Source: an uncultured Clostridia bacterium
GTDB lineage: Bacteria > Bacillota > Clostridia > Oscillospirales > Ruminococcaceae
Assembly: GCA_945876755.1 (NCBI GenBank)
Contig: CAMCPM010000013.1
Span: forward strand, 1-56,952
Reading direction: 5' to 3'
DNA length: 56,952 nucleotides
Below, one piece after another: positions 44,501-53,797 of the stretch. The position numbers and the translations under genes were made by a program. How positions within the stretch are numbered: the stretch's first letter is position 1; every line of letters starts with the position of its first letter. The notes under the pieces were generated by a model that worked only from the letters and a program-made list of their open reading frames with translations, ran no database searches and was not told the origin of the DNA.

Positions 44501-45888
44501 TGAAAAGTATCAGTAATTTCAAGATTTTTTATCTTTACTGCACCTATCTCAATAATTCTGTCAGCCTGAGCATTAAACCCTGTTGTTTCAATATCAAATA
44601 CTATTGCCTCATCTGTAAGACTCTTGTCGACATACAGATTAACAGCATTTGTTCTGTCGTTTACAGAATAAGCTTCACAGCCGTATATTACTTTAAAATT
44701 GCCGCCGTTTTTGCGAATCTTTGATACTGCTGAAGCAGCTTCGGGAAAAGCCTGTGCAACGCCGTGGTCGGTAATTGCCATTGCAGTATGCCCCCATGAA
44801 AAGGCACGCTCAATAAGCTTTGAAGCAGGTGTAACAGCGTCCATTGCCGACATATTTGTATGCAGGTGAAGCTCAACCCGTTTTTCTTCGGCAGTATCCT
44901 TTCGTTCGGATTTTTGCACCTGCATTATATCGTTTGCTTTGATTACAAATTCATTTTCAAAGGTATCAAAATCAGCTCTTCCTCTGATAAGAAGTGTTCC
45001 TCCTTTTTTAAATGCGGAAAAAACATTCTCTTCATATTTATCTTCAAAGCTTTTTATGGAAATTGAGCTTGTATAATCCGTTATACTTACAGAAACAACA
45101 CGCTTTTCTCCATTTTTTGTACGAATTTCCTTTTCGGAATAATCAAAAACATCTCCCCAAATGGTTATGTTGTTCATTTTACTTTTTATTTCAGAGATAT
45201 TTATAACAGGAGAATCAATAGAACGTCCTTTTATCAACTTTGCACCATCAAGCAAAATGGGCAAATCCTTGAAATCAACTGTAAAAACAGGTTCGGACGG
45301 AATATTTTCAGGCAAATCAGGATAAGTCTGATTATTGTTTGCATATTCAGGCGGAGCCTCTTCTGGGGCAGGCATTGCAGAAATAACGTTTGCCATGCGC
45401 TCAGCATAGTTGTCTCCCGATGTCTGAGTGCTTGTGTCATTTAAAATTACCTTGATATTAACAGAAAATACTTCCTTGATAATTTTTTCAAGTTCAGCTT
45501 CAACATTTGCTTTTTTCAGAGTGTTATATCCTGTACCGTTCACATTGACAGTAACAGTGTTACCATTAAAAAAGTATTCGGCATTGCTTAGATGACCGTT
45601 AATGACAAACATTCTGCGTTTAAGCATTGCCACTATATCGGGCATACATTTTTCATTAAAAAGTGCAGGAGTATAACGGCAGTTCAAAATAAAGCTGTTT
45701 ATCTCCAGATTATTCTGCATTGCTTTTTCAAAATCAACCACATAGCTGTACTTTTGCACCTGTTCAAATGACGCAAAAACCGTAAGCGCACGCTGCTTTT
45801 CGTTATGCGTAAGCTTTAAAATTTCACCTTTGCCTATTGAATTCGGAATATCCGCAATGTATTCTGAAAACAATTCCTTTATAAGCAT
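41545..45888 (-). CDS. polC: DNA polymerase III alpha subunit, PolC type
   Basis: A 1447-residue Gram-positive replicase. Order: N-terminal region, OB-fold (about 215-330), PHP domain ([15 protein letters not shown], about 345), inserted DEDDh proofreading exonuclease (FDIETTGF ... about 430-600), the second part of PHP, then the C-family polymerase with the zinc motif (CPKCRHS ... CEKCGTPY, about 920-960) and active-site acidic [10 protein letters not shown]. It ends with a helix-hairpin-helix-type region ([12 protein letters not shown]). It lies 16 bases after ispG, at the end of the pyrH-polC series. Confidence 0.98.
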   Translation of the reverse strand: MLIKELFSEYIADIPNSIGKGEILKLTHNEKQRALTVFASFEQVQKYSYVVDFEKAMQNNLEINSFILNCRYTPALFNEKCMPDIVAMLKRRMFVINGHLSNAEYFFNGNTVTVNVNGTGYNTLKKANVEAELEKIIKEVFSVNIKVILNDTSTQTSGDNYAERMANVISAMPAPEEAPPEYANNNQTYPDLPENIPSEPVFTVDFKDLPILLDGAKLIKGRSIDSPVINISEIKSKMNNITIWGDVFDYSEKEIRTKNGEKRVVSVSITDYTSSISIKSFEDKYEENVFSAFKKGGTLLIRGRADFDTFENEFVIKANDIMQVQKSERKDTAEEKRVELHLHTNMSAMDAVTPASKLIERAFSWGHTAMAITDHGVAQAFPEAASAVSKIRKNGGNFKVIYGCEAYSVNDRTNAVNLYVDKSLTDEAIVFDIETTGFNAQADRIIEIGAVKIKNLEITDTFQIFVDPERHIPERITELTGINDDMVKDAPSQEDALKKFIEFCGQAPVLVAHNAGFDCSFIRTASERYDIDFKFSMIDTVVMSRSMLPHLKKHKLDYVAKDLGLGEFNHHRADDDAKMLARIYVILINRLIEEHSIKNISDINHCVLKVDPRSLRSYHQIILVKNAIGLKNLYKLISYGNIKYYKRNPRIPISELMKHRDGLIVGSACEAGEVFSAVKDGHPWEAVKELARFYDYLEIQPVANNEFLIRDEEYPNITTIEDLKELNRKIVKLGDELNIPVVATCDVHFMDKSDGIFRKILTYQKFKDADHQAPLYLRTTDEMLEEFSYLGKEKAYEVVVTNTNKIADMVNPDVVPIPPGTFTPEIPGAEEDLERISWERCKSIYGDPVPELVAKRLDRELTSIIKHGFAVLYMIAQKLVANSNEHGYQVGSRGSVGSSFVASMAGISEVNPLPPHYVCPKCRHSIFITDGTVGSGYDLPPKNCEKCGTPYNRDGHDIPFETFLGFDGDKAPDIDLNFSGEYQTFSHKYTEELFGKDNVFKAGTIGTVADKTAYGYVKHYLDEKGETASKAEINRLTIGCTGVKRTTGQHPGGMVVVPSKFEVYDFTPIQHPAEDPNSIFTTTHFDFHSLHDTILKLDELGHDVPTLYKHLEDMTGVKTGDIFPGDEKVISLCTSTKALGVTPEDIDCETGTLAIPEMGTPFVRGMLIEAQPKNFSDLLQISGLSHGTDVWLGNAQELIKDGICTISDVIGTRDSIMTYLIYHGMDPKLSFKIMEITRKGNAPKLLTDEMKQDMLAHNVPQWYIDSCLKIKYMFPKAHAAAYVTAAMKLGWYKVYEPLAFYATIFTVRGEDFDAETAIQGREAVKFKIEELKRKGNERTAKESSTFDMLMIVNEMMARGFEFLPIDIYKSDATKYKIEDGKLRLPFCSAKGVGANAAKSIYDAVQEGELLSIDELQERSGATKSVIETLESIGALDALPKSNQISLF

Positions 45889-45904
45889 TCAGATTTCACC
45901 GATC

Positions 45905-46942
45905 CTATATTTTTTCTATTTCCTTTAACAGTTCCGTCAATATATCTTTTTCCGGAATCTTTCTGACAATCTCGCCTTTCCGGAAAAGTACCGCACAGCC
46001 GTCACCGCCTGCTATTCCTACATCAGCCTCACGGGCTTCTCCGGGACCGTTTACAACACAGCCCATTACTGCAACTGTTATATTTTTATCAATGTTTTTT
46101 ACTGCTTTTTCTACTTTTTCTGCCAACTCAATAAGATTGATTTTGGTTCTTCCGCAGGTCGGACAGGAAACAAGCTTAACTCCGCCTCCATTTCCCAAAG
46201 CCGAGAGAATATCCTTTGCAGCGTAAATTTCTTCTATCGGGTCAGCAGTAAGCGATACACGGATAGTTTCGCCTATTCCGTCGGAAATAAGCGCTCCTAT
46301 ACCGATTGAGGATTTTATTATTCCCATTCTTTTTGTGCCTGCCTCGGTAACGCCGAGATGCAGCGGATAGTTCGTTTTTTCTGCAAGAATTCTGTAGCCG
46401 TCAATCATTGTCTTTACATCTGAAGACTTTATTGAAATAACAATATCGTTAAAATCGTAGCGTTCTAAAATTTCGGCATGACGAAGAGCGCTTTCGACAA
46501 GAGCTTCTGCTGTCGGAGAACCATATTTTCCAAGTATGTCCTTTTCAAGCGAGCCTGAATTTACGCCTATTCTGATAGGTATATTTTTATCGGAACAGGC
46601 TTTTGCAACAAGTCTGACCTTGTCAAAACCTCCGATATTTCCGGGATTAATACGAATTTTGTCAATTCCTGCACTAACACTTTCAAGTGCAAGTTTGTAA
46701 TCAAAATGAATATCCGCAACCAACGGAATATTTACAGCATTTTTTATCGCAGGAATAAGCTTTACAGCCTTCATGTCGGGTATAGCCGCACGAATTATTT
46801 CACAGCCTGCCTTTTCAAGTCTTATAGCCTGTGCAACGCTTCCTTCAATATCGGAAGCAGGAACATTAAGCATAGACTGAATATATATTTTTTCTCCGTT
46901 AAGTGTACAGTTTCCGACCTTTACAGAATGAACAGAACGCAT
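45905..46942 (-). CDS. ispG: 4-hydroxy-3-methylbut-2-en-1-yl diphosphate synthase
   Basis: A 345-residue IspG (GcpE) of the MEP isoprenoid pathway. The 4Fe-4S cysteines are in SCPTCGRT (about 258-262) and GCVVNGPGEA (about 292). It follows rseP by 13 bases. Confidence 0.97.
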   Translation of the reverse strand: MRSVHSVKVGNCTLNGEKIYIQSMLNVPASDIEGSVAQAIRLEKAGCEIIRAAIPDMKAVKLIPAIKNAVNIPLVADIHFDYKLALESVSAGIDKIRINPGNIGGFDKVRLVAKACSDKNIPIRIGVNSGSLEKDILGKYGSPTAEALVESALRHAEILERYDFNDIVISIKSSDVKTMIDGYRILAEKTNYPLHLGVTEAGTKRMGIIKSSIGIGALISDGIGETIRVSLTADPIEEIYAAKDILSALGNGGGVKLVSCPTCGRTKINLIELAEKVEKAVKNIDKNITVAVMGCVVNGPGEAREADVGIAGGDGCAVLFRKGEIVRKIPEKDILTELLKEIEKI

Positions 46943-46955
46943 AAAGCACCTCGTT

Positions 46956-47999
46956 TTACTTTACAAATATATTTTTTATATCATTAAAAGTTACAAAAAT
47001 CATAAGCAGCATAAGCAGTGCAAAGCCTACAAAATGAATCATACCCTCTGTTTCAGCTTTTAAAGATTTTTTCCGTATTGCTTCTATAACGAGGAATACA
47101 AGGCGTCCGCCGTCAAGAGCAGGAACAGGCAGCAGATTAAAAATACCTATATTAATTGTAATTAAGGTAGCCATATCAAGCAAAAAGCTGATATTAAAAC
47201 CGCTTTTTTCGGCAATATCTCCAATAGTTGTGACAATTCCGACAGGTCCCTGCAAATCGTTTATACCGTATTTTCCTTGTATTATATCTCCAAGCGACAT
47301 AAGAACTATTCTTCCGTAATACAATGCATTTTTAAAAGCATATGGAAAGAAATTGGAAAATGTTATATCTTCTTTAAGAACCTTAAAATCATATACAAGC
47401 ACATTCTTGCCTGTCTCCAAATCGGTTTTGAATGCAAAGTGAACACCATTTACATTAACCTTTTTACCATCTCTTTTAACAACAAAATCAACTATTCCGT
47501 CTTCATCGTTTCCAAGCTGGTAAGTAATGTCCTTAACAGAAAAAATTCTTATTCCGTTTATTTTTATAATTTCATCATTAAGCTGCAAACCGTAATTTGG
47601 ACTTACCGCGTCATCGGAAAAATAAACAATTTTTGAGGAAACATCAGCACCGTTTACCAAAGTAAGAATTAACGATAAAATCAAGCCAAGTATTAAGTTC
47701 ATAACTGCGCCTGCAACAATGACTGCCATTCTCGCCCACACAGGCTTTTTTCTGAACGCATCGGGCGAGTCATCATCAACATCTTCTCCCATAGCACAAA
47801 ATCCGCCTATCGGAAGCAGACGTACAGTATAAAGAGTTTCCTTCCCCCTTTTTTTGAATATAACAGGTCCCATACCTATTGCAAATTCGTCAACTCTTAT
47901 ACCGCACAGCTTAGCAACTGTAAAATGTCCAAGCTCATGTACGATTATTATTAAACAGAAAAAAAACGCCGCTATTAAAATTGAAACAAAAGTATCCAT
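46956..47999 (-). CDS. rseP: RseP-type site-2 protease
   Basis: A 347-residue intramembrane metalloprotease with HELGH at residues 21-25 in the first membrane helix, a PDZ domain (about 115-190), and NLLPVPALDGGR in the third helix. It cuts anti-sigma factors and signal-peptide remnants within the membrane. It follows dxr by nine bases. Confidence 0.96.
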   Translation of the reverse strand: MDTFVSILIAAFFFCLIIIVHELGHFTVAKLCGIRVDEFAIGMGPVIFKKRGKETLYTVRLLPIGGFCAMGEDVDDDSPDAFRKKPVWARMAVIVAGAVMNLILGLILSLILTLVNGADVSSKIVYFSDDAVSPNYGLQLNDEIIKINGIRIFSVKDITYQLGNDEDGIVDFVVKRDGKKVNVNGVHFAFKTDLETGKNVLVYDFKVLKEDITFSNFFPYAFKNALYYGRIVLMSLGDIIQGKYGINDLQGPVGIVTTIGDIAEKSGFNISFLLDMATLITINIGIFNLLPVPALDGGRLVFLVIEAIRKKSLKAETEGMIHFVGFALLMLLMIFVTFNDIKNIFVK

Positions 48000-48008
48000 A
48001 AAACCTCG

Positions 48009-49154
48009 CTAAAAATTTATTTCATTATGAACAAAATCCCGTGCAAGAATCTCTGCTTTTTTTATGTCTTCATAGCTTTTACTCGGCATTGGAGCAAAAT
48101 AATCAAGAGATTTTTTTACAAGCTCCCCTATTTTAAGAAAGGATATTTTTCGGCTGAGAAACAATGCAACAGCCTCTTCATTTACAGCATTTACAATACA
48201 TGGATATGCTCCTCCGAGGTTAATAGCTTTGATACACCCGGCAAGACAGTCAAAGGTATCAATATCAGGTTTTGCAAATGTAAGCGTCCCGTAGTCTGTA
48301 ATGGACAAACGCTTTACATCACAGCTTACTCTTTCGGGATACAGCAGCGCATACTGTATCGGTATTTTCATATCAGGAGTACCCATCTGTGCAATAACAG
48401 AATAATCGTCAAATTCAACAGCGGAATGCAGAACACTTTCGCGATTTACCACAATTTCGATATTATCAGGTTCAACGTTAAAAAGCCACTTTGCTTCAAT
48501 GAATTCCAGACCCTTATTCATAAGAGTGGCAGAATCTATGGTAATTTTATTTCCCATATTCCAGTTAGGATGAGCAAGCGCCTGCTCAACGGTAACATTT
48601 TCAAGTTCAGTTTTTGTTTTTCCGAAAAATGGACCTCCCGATGCAGTTAATATTATTTTGTTCAGCTGCTTCGGGTTGTTCCCTTGCAGACACTGAAAAA
48701 TTGCAGAATGCTCGCTGTCGATTGGATATATTTTTATACCTTTTTTTTCAGCCGAAGACATAACAATTTGTCCGCCTGCAACCAATGTTTCTTTATTGGC
48801 AAGAGCAATATCGTTACCAGCTTCAATAGCTGTAAGTGTCGGAAGCAGACCAACCATTCCAACTACGGAATTTACAAACAAATCAATGTCATTAAGCGAA
48901 GCTGCACGGCATAATCCCTCCATACCGCAAACAACATCAATATTTGTATCGGAAAGCCTTTTGCACATATCAGAATACAATTCTTTGTCATATATACAAA
49001 CAAAATCAGGCAGAAATTCTCTTGCCTGGTTTTCAAGCAAAGCTGTATTTTGATATGCAGCCAAAGCCTTTACTTTAATATTATGCTTTCTGCAAACCTC
49101 TAATGTCTGTTTTCCAATAGAACCTGTTGAACCGACTAAAGAAATTGTTTTCAT
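48009..49154 (-). CDS. dxr: 1-deoxy-D-xylulose 5-phosphate reductoisomerase
   Basis: About 381 residues from the ATG at 49154, five bases after GAGGT. NADPH-binding GSTGSIGKQTL at the start, active-site segments ANKETLVAGG, DSEHSAIFQ and NMGNKITIDSATLMNKGLE-like motif are present. It makes MEP in isoprenoid synthesis. A hairpin lies between it and cdsA. Confidence 0.97.
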   Translation of the reverse strand: MKTISLVGSTGSIGKQTLEVCRKHNIKVKALAAYQNTALLENQAREFLPDFVCIYDKELYSDMCKRLSDTNIDVVCGMEGLCRAASLNDIDLFVNSVVGMVGLLPTLTAIEAGNDIALANKETLVAGGQIVMSSAEKKGIKIYPIDSEHSAIFQCLQGNNPKQLNKIILTASGGPFFGKTKTELENVTVEQALAHPNWNMGNKITIDSATLMNKGLEFIEAKWLFNVEPDNIEIVVNRESVLHSAVEFDDYSVIAQMGTPDMKIPIQYALLYPERVSCDVKRLSITDYGTLTFAKPDIDTFDCLAGCIKAINLGGAYPCIVNAVNEEAVALFLSRKISFLKIGELVKKSLDYFAPMPSKSYEDIKKAEILARDFVHNEINF

Positions 49155-49201
49155 TTTATACCTCAAATTAATTAAAAACTGAAATACAAATTATACATAC
49201 A

Positions 49202-49243
49202 TCAGGCGTACATTAAGAATATAAATTCCTTTTGTACGCCTGA
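49202..49243 (-). terminator. Hairpin between cdsA and dxr
   Basis: TCAGGCGTACA (49243-49233) pairs perfectly with TGTACGCCTGA (49212-49202), and an inner AAGGAAT/ATTCTT stem extends it. The sequence after it (TGTATGTATAA) lacks a U-tract, so it could reduce read-through or protect an mRNA end rather than end transcription. Confidence 0.5.
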
Positions 49244-49247
49244 AAGA

Positions 49248-50078
49248 TTATTTAAACAATGTTATATGGCTGAGAGTAAACATCATAAACGGAGCAACAA
49301 ATAAAACACTGTCAAATCTATCCATAATTCCGCCGTGCCCCGGCATTATGTTTCCGAAATCTTTTATACCGAACTGACGCTTTATAAGCGACGCCGACAA
49401 ATCACCGACAATACCCAGAATACCACAGACTATTCCAAGAATTACAAGATAAACGTAATTAACTTCAAAACTGTAACCTCTGTACCCTTGAACAAGCTGA
49501 TAAAAGAAAGCGTAAACAGCAAATACCAAACCTACTGTAAGAACGCCTCCCACTGCGCCTTCAATTGTCTTTTTGGGTGAAATTTCAGGACAAAGCTTAT
49601 GCTTGCCAAAAAATGTTCCAACAAAATAAGCTCCTGAGTCACCAAGCCATGCTCCTGCAAGACAAAGCACTATATAGCATACACCATGTAAGCTGTCAAG
49701 GTTTTTCAGAGAAACAAGGCAGCACATAGATAATGTTGACAGTAGCGAGGAAGTAAGCATACAGCAGAATTTTTCAAAGGAAATATTCTTATGATTTACT
49801 ATATAGCCTGCGAACATGAGGAAAATACAAGATGAAGATACAATATACTTTACCTCCATTCCCTCAAATTCTACAAGGAACGGCATTACCGCAGCAAAAA
49901 CAAAGCATATTATACTGTGATACTTGTACTGGATACATTTACATGCTGATAAAAGCTCATAAACCATTATAACAGCAATTGCAGAAACTGCCAGATTGTA
50001 TACAGGCGTTGCTGACAAAAACAAAATGCCTATTGCGATAGCTATTCCGACCACCGCTGAAATAATACGGGTAACCAT
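49248..50078 (-). CDS. cdsA: Phosphatidate cytidylyltransferase
   Basis: A 276-residue polytopic membrane enzyme (about eight helices) making CDP-diacylglycerol. The CDS signature near the C-terminus is visible: SPKKTIEGAVGG, GDLSASLIKRQFGIKDFGNIMPGHGG, and RFDS. It follows uppS, about 90 bases on, in the conserved cluster. Confidence 0.96.
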   Translation of the reverse strand: MVTRIISAVVGIAIAIGILFLSATPVYNLAVSAIAVIMVYELLSACKCIQYKYHSIICFVFAAVMPFLVEFEGMEVKYIVSSSCIFLMFAGYIVNHKNISFEKFCCMLTSSLLSTLSMCCLVSLKNLDSLHGVCYIVLCLAGAWLGDSGAYFVGTFFGKHKLCPEISPKKTIEGAVGGVLTVGLVFAVYAFFYQLVQGYRGYSFEVNYVYLVILGIVCGILGIVGDLSASLIKRQFGIKDFGNIMPGHGGIMDRFDSVLFVAPFMMFTLSHITLFK

Positions 50079-50167
50079 TTATTCTAACCATCCTTTTCCG
50101 ATGATATTACAATAAATTGACACTTGCAAAAAAGTAACATCTTTATCAGGTCAATATTTTTCAATGA

Positions 50168-50893
50168 TCAAACTCCGCCAAAACGTCTGCTGCGTTCAGC
50201 AAAATCAGCCAAAGCTTTATCGAGTTCATTTGCCGTAAAATCAGGCCACAGCGTATCAGTAAAATATAACTCTGCATATGCTGACTGCCAAATCAAAAAA
50301 TTGGAGATCCTTTTTTCTCCGCTTGGTCTGATTATCAAATCCACATCGGGAATTCCTCCCGTATAAAGCAAGCTTGAAACCAGACTTTCATTAATATCGG
50401 AACAGCTTATTTCCTTGCTGTCTGACATGGAAACAATCCGTTTTATTGCGTGAACAATATCGTCTCTTCCGCCGTAATTCATTGCAAGCATTAAAGTCAT
50501 TTCATCAAAATCACGAGAGGATTCCTCAAGTTGTGTCATTTTTTCAGCCATTTCCCTGCCAAAAGCAGACTTATCGCCTAAAAATATCAAACGGGTTTTG
50601 TCCTCGGCATATTTTTCAACTTCATCCAGATATTCTTTGAATAACCGCATTAATTCGTTAACTTCATCAGCAGGACGTTTCCAATTTTCGGTTGAAAAAG
50701 CATAAAATGTAATGTATTTTATTCCTATTTTTTTACAGTAACGGGCAATTCTTCTGAACGCAGAAGCGCCCTCCCTGTGTCCCATTTTTCGTGGGAGTCC
50801 GCGCTTCTGTGCCCATCTGCCATTTCCGTCCATAATAAATCCGATATGAACGGGAAGCTTATTTTTATCAATGTTACTCAAATCAATCCTCAC
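50168..50893 (-). CDS. uppS: Undecaprenyl diphosphate synthase
   Basis: A 241-residue cis-prenyltransferase making the C55 lipid carrier for cell-wall synthesis. Region I is IMDGNGRWAQKRGLPRKMGHREG, with the catalytic Asp in MDGNG (about residue 22), and region V RPSGEKRISNFLIWQSAYAE-like near the end. It starts four bases after frr. Confidence 0.97.
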   Translation of the reverse strand: MRIDLSNIDKNKLPVHIGFIMDGNGRWAQKRGLPRKMGHREGASAFRRIARYCKKIGIKYITFYAFSTENWKRPADEVNELMRLFKEYLDEVEKYAEDKTRLIFLGDKSAFGREMAEKMTQLEESSRDFDEMTLMLAMNYGGRDDIVHAIKRIVSMSDSKEISCSDINESLVSSLLYTGGIPDVDLIIRPSGEKRISNFLIWQSAYAELYFTDTLWPDFTANELDKALADFAERSRRFGGV

Positions 50894-50896
50894 AAG

Positions 50897-51451
50897 TTAT
50901 ATTGACATGATTTCTTTTTCCTTGTTTGCGATTACAGCGTCAACATCATCACAGAATTTATCAGTCAGCTTCTGAATATCTTTTTCATAGCCCTTCATGT
51001 CATCTTCGGTGATCTCGTTGTTTTTCTTCATTGTCTTGAATTTTTCAAGAGCGTCTCTTCTAACATTTCTGAGAGTAACCTTAGCTTCTTCGCCATACTT
51101 TTTGATCTGCTTTACAAGTTCCTTGCGGCGGTCTTCGGTAGGCTGAGGGAAAGCAAGTCTGAGAACTTTGCCGTCATTTGTCGGAGTAATACCGATATCA
51201 GAAGTCAATATAGCCTTTTCAATAGCTTTAAGCTGTGAAATATCCCAAGGCTGGATAATAAGGTTTCTTGCTTCTGATACAGAAACAGCAGCCATCTGCT
51301 GTACAGGGGTGGGTGTTCCGTAATAATCGACAAGAACTTTATCAAGGACAGCAGGATTAGCTCTGCCGGCTCTTACTGTTGAAAGCTCATGTTCAAGGCT
51401 TTTAATACATTTTTCCATTTTTTCCTGTGCATTTTTGATCTGTTCGTTCAT
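50897..51451 (-). CDS. frr: Ribosome recycling factor
   Basis: A 184-residue RRF. The family core includes LSTVRAGRANPAVLD, PTPVQQMAAVSV and the RRDALEKFKTMKK helix. With EF-G it splits post-termination ribosomes. It is preceded by pyrH, with a small hairpin in the 73-base gap. Confidence 0.98.
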   Translation of the reverse strand: MNEQIKNAQEKMEKCIKSLEHELSTVRAGRANPAVLDKVLVDYYGTPTPVQQMAAVSVSEARNLIIQPWDISQLKAIEKAILTSDIGITPTNDGKVLRLAFPQPTEDRRKELVKQIKKYGEEAKVTLRNVRRDALEKFKTMKKNNEITEDDMKGYEKDIQKLTDKFCDDVDAVIANKEKEIMSI

Positions 51452-51480
51452 AAAGATCTCCTCTTCCCGGCATTAAATTT

Positions 51481-51503
51481 TTACGGCTCATCTCCTGCCG
51501 TAA
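51481..51503 (-). promoter_or_regulatory. Small hairpin between pyrH and frr
   Basis: TTACGGC (51503-51497) pairs with GCCGTAA (51487-51481) around a nine-base loop AGGAGATGA. No U-tract follows; it may modestly affect frr expression. Confidence 0.35.
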
Positions 51504-51524
51504 GTGAACCGTTTATTAAATTTA

Positions 51525-52241
51525 TTATCTGTCAATAACAAGTGTACCGACATTCTTACCTATACATGCATCATAAATATTATCAGGTTTTTTCAAGTTA
51601 AACACTAAAATCGGAATATTATTATCCTTGCACATTGACGCTGCAGTGCTGTCCATAACAGCAAGATTCTTTACAAGAATATCATTGAAGCTGAGTTCGT
51701 CAAATTTAACAGCGTCATCATATTTGTTAGGATCCTTATCATAAACGCCATCGACCATAGTTGCTTTAAGAACGATATCCGCTTCAATTTCTGCTGCTCT
51801 TAATGTTGAAGCAGTATCTGTAGAGAAGAAAGGATTTCCCGTACCGCATCCGAAAATTACGACTCTGCCCTTTTCAAGGTGTCTTACAGCCTTGTTTCTT
51901 ATATACGGTTCAGCAACCTGATGCATGGCAATCGCTGTCTGAACACGCACATCTACGCCAAGTGATTCCAAAACATCTGCAACGGCCAAAGCATTCATTG
52001 TAGTTGCAAGCATACCGATATGGTCGGCACGAGTTCTGTCCATTGCTCCGCTTGAACGTCCGCGCCAAAAGTTTCCGCCGCCAACAACGATTCCTATCTG
52101 AACGCCTATATCGGTGCATTTTTTGATGCTTTCACATATTTTGGATATAATTGAATAATCCAAACCTATTTTTTTATCACCTGCAAGAGCTTCTCCGCTG
52201 AGTTTTAAAAGAACTCTTTTGTATTTTGGCTGTTCGGTCAT
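51525..52241 (-). CDS. pyrH: Uridylate kinase
   Basis: About 238 residues from the ATG at 52241, with AAGGGTGG upstream. Amino acid kinase fold: [11 protein letters not shown] at the start, GGGNFWRGR, and [14 protein letters not shown]. It phosphorylates UMP. It is the first gene of this part of the cluster in the window, from its own promoter; tsf and rpsB, usual upstream neighbours, are not here. Confidence 0.97.
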   Translation of the reverse strand: MTEQPKYKRVLLKLSGEALAGDKKIGLDYSIISKICESIKKCTDIGVQIGIVVGGGNFWRGRSSGAMDRTRADHIGMLATTMNALAVADVLESLGVDVRVQTAIAMHQVAEPYIRNKAVRHLEKGRVVIFGCGTGNPFFSTDTASTLRAAEIEADIVLKATMVDGVYDKDPNKYDDAVKFDELSFNDILVKNLAVMDSTAASMCKDNNIPILVFNLKKPDNIYDACIGKNVGTLVIDR

Positions 52242-52289
52242 AAAAGCAACCACCCTTTCATAGCAACGATAATTTATACTATCTAATCT

Positions 52290-52318
52290 ATTTTACAACA
52301 TATTTGCAAATATGTAAA
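52290..52318 (-). promoter_or_regulatory. Sigma-A promoter for pyrH
   Basis: On the - strand TTTACA (52318-52313), 17 bases, and TAAAAT (52295-52290). The spacer holds the palindrome ATATTTGCAAATAT (about 52299-52312). It supports independent transcription of pyrH-frr-uppS and the rest. Confidence 0.7.
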
Positions 52319-52377
52319 GTGTTATTAGAAAAAAATATAAAAAACGTCCTATTAATTTTCTATTAATATCAGCAAAA

Positions 52378-52755
52378 TCAGCGATAAATCATTTCAAACA
52401 TATTATATACAAGAATAGCTGCAAGAACTATATTAAAGATAAGAGACATGGTTACATAAGCAGCTCTTGTGGGCTTTTTCTTGAATTTGTTTGACATTAC
52501 ACCTACCAGACAGCTTGAAACTACGACAGCAATAATGTTTATTGCCGTATAAACAGTAAACTTATCCATAGGCAGAACAAAAGAAAGCTTGCCTGATACA
52601 GCATACGCCAATATATTCATTAGCGGAAGAACAAGCAGCGGAATAGTTGCAAAAGCATAATCTTTCTTGCCTCTTCGTATGTACATAATTACGACAACTA
52701 AAATTAAAAGAAAAATTGAAGTACACTCTATAAGCATATTAATAAACTGCTCCAA
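52378..52755 (-). CDS. Small four-helix membrane protein
   Basis: I do not recognise the family. The 125-residue protein has about four membrane helices (9-27, 33-53, 66-87, 97-122) and short basic loops (RRGKK, KFKKK). It follows the SGNH-like gene by 29 bases and is probably in the same transcript. It has no visible catalytic motif. Confidence 0.7.
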   Translation of the reverse strand: MEQFINMLIECTSIFLLILVVVIMYIRRGKKDYAFATIPLLVLPLMNILAYAVSGKLSFVLPMDKFTVYTAINIIAVVVSSCLVGVMSNKFKKKPTRAAYVTMSLIFNIVLAAILVYNMFEMIYR

Positions 52756-52784
52756 AGCAATGGAGCTTTCCCCTTTTCTGTAAT

Positions 52785-53573
52785 TTAATTCCTTACATGC
52801 GTTAAAATATATTCAGATAATTCAGAATATGTTTCTTCTTTCAGTCTCATACCGTTAGCTTCAGCAGCAGAAGCCGGAAGCTTTCCGTCATTTCCTTTAA
52901 ATTTTGTATTAATGTCAAGGTAATTAACCTTCATTTTATCAGCGAATTTTTGCAGCAATGAATTATATGTATCAATATCTGTATTCGATGCAATTACGCC
53001 ATCGCTTTCAGCGGAAAGAGGCAAAAGTGACATAAGATAAATTTCAATTCCCTGATTTTTAGAATTAATACTATCAATAAAAGCTTCCAATTCATTAAAA
53101 AAAGTATCACTATTTAAATTATTCAAATCATACAGACCGACCATTATGTAAATCTGCGCTGCGTTTTTACGCTCAACTGCCTGAGCAATACTGCTTTCAG
53201 AACCGTTTTCGGATAATATAAGGTTATTGAAATTGTTTAGCTTTATCGAATCTGACAACAGCATATTTTCCGGTATTACATATCCGTAATCTGAAAGTCC
53301 CGATAAAAGTTTGCTGCCAATGAAAACAGAATTATTATAATAGTCTTCGCTTTGTCTTTCACTTAATGGTACAGGATTAACATTATAATTGTTTTGACCG
53401 ACCGGTTCAACATAAACAACAGCTTCAGAACTGTCTTCAAACATATCTTCGGTTACTTCAAAATCTTCTTTCATATATAATGTAAAACAAACTGCAAAGC
53501 TTGCAAAAATAAACAGGAATACAAAAGAAATACGAAATTTCGCCTTTTTCTTTTCATATTGATTTACTTTCAT
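52785..53573 (-). CDS. Membrane-anchored SGNH/GDSL-fold protein with lost catalytic residues
   Basis: A 262-residue protein with an N-terminal membrane anchor (about 13-33), a linker, and an SGNH-hydrolase-like domain (about 75-258). In relatives the catalytic positions are FIGDS, GxND and DGxHL; here they read FIGSK (84-88), VGLYDL (145-150), and NGMRL (240-244). So nucleophile Ser, oxyanion Asn and catalytic His are all changed. The rest of the fold pattern is intact and the frame is open, so it is probably a non-enzymatic binding protein outside the membrane. It is divergent from trkH with its own promoter. Confidence 0.75.
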   Translation of the reverse strand: MKVNQYEKKKAKFRISFVFLFIFASFAVCFTLYMKEDFEVTEDMFEDSSEAVVYVEPVGQNNYNVNPVPLSERQSEDYYNNSVFIGSKLLSGLSDYGYVIPENMLLSDSIKLNNFNNLILSENGSESSIAQAVERKNAAQIYIMVGLYDLNNLNSDTFFNELEAFIDSINSKNQGIEIYLMSLLPLSAESDGVIASNTDIDTYNSLLQKFADKMKVNYLDINTKFKGNDGKLPASAAEANGMRLKEETYSELSEYILTHVRN

Positions 53574-53619
53574 TTAAATATCCTTTCATATATTAAAATT
53601 ATCACAGTTAATTATTAAT

Positions 53620-53648
53620 ATTATACAACAAATTGCTTTAAAATGCAA
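53620..53648 (-). promoter_or_regulatory. Sigma-A promoter for the SGNH-like gene
   Basis: On the - strand TTGCAT (53648-53643), 17 bases, and TATAAT (53625-53620). Confidence 0.75.
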
Positions 53649-53730
53649 CCGCTATTATAATATTTTTATTTTTTTCAGTAAATTCCCTGAACTGTATGTC
53701 AAAATATTATTCCATTTACAAATAATATAC

Positions 53731-53759
53731 TTGAAAAAAATGTATATCTGTGATATAAT
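53731..53759 (+). promoter_or_regulatory. Sigma-A promoter for trkH
   Basis: TTGAAA (53731-53736), 17 bases, and TATAAT (53754-53759). GAGG lies seven bases before the ATG at 53798. Confidence 0.85.
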
Positions 53760-53797
53760 GATTTCTAAAATAACAGATAAAGAACCGAGGTCATTTT

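Noticed and set aside
48027-48650. A 207-residue + strand frame opposite dxr
   Set aside because: It lies wholly within the clearly conserved dxr gene on the other strand and has no domain or ribosome site.
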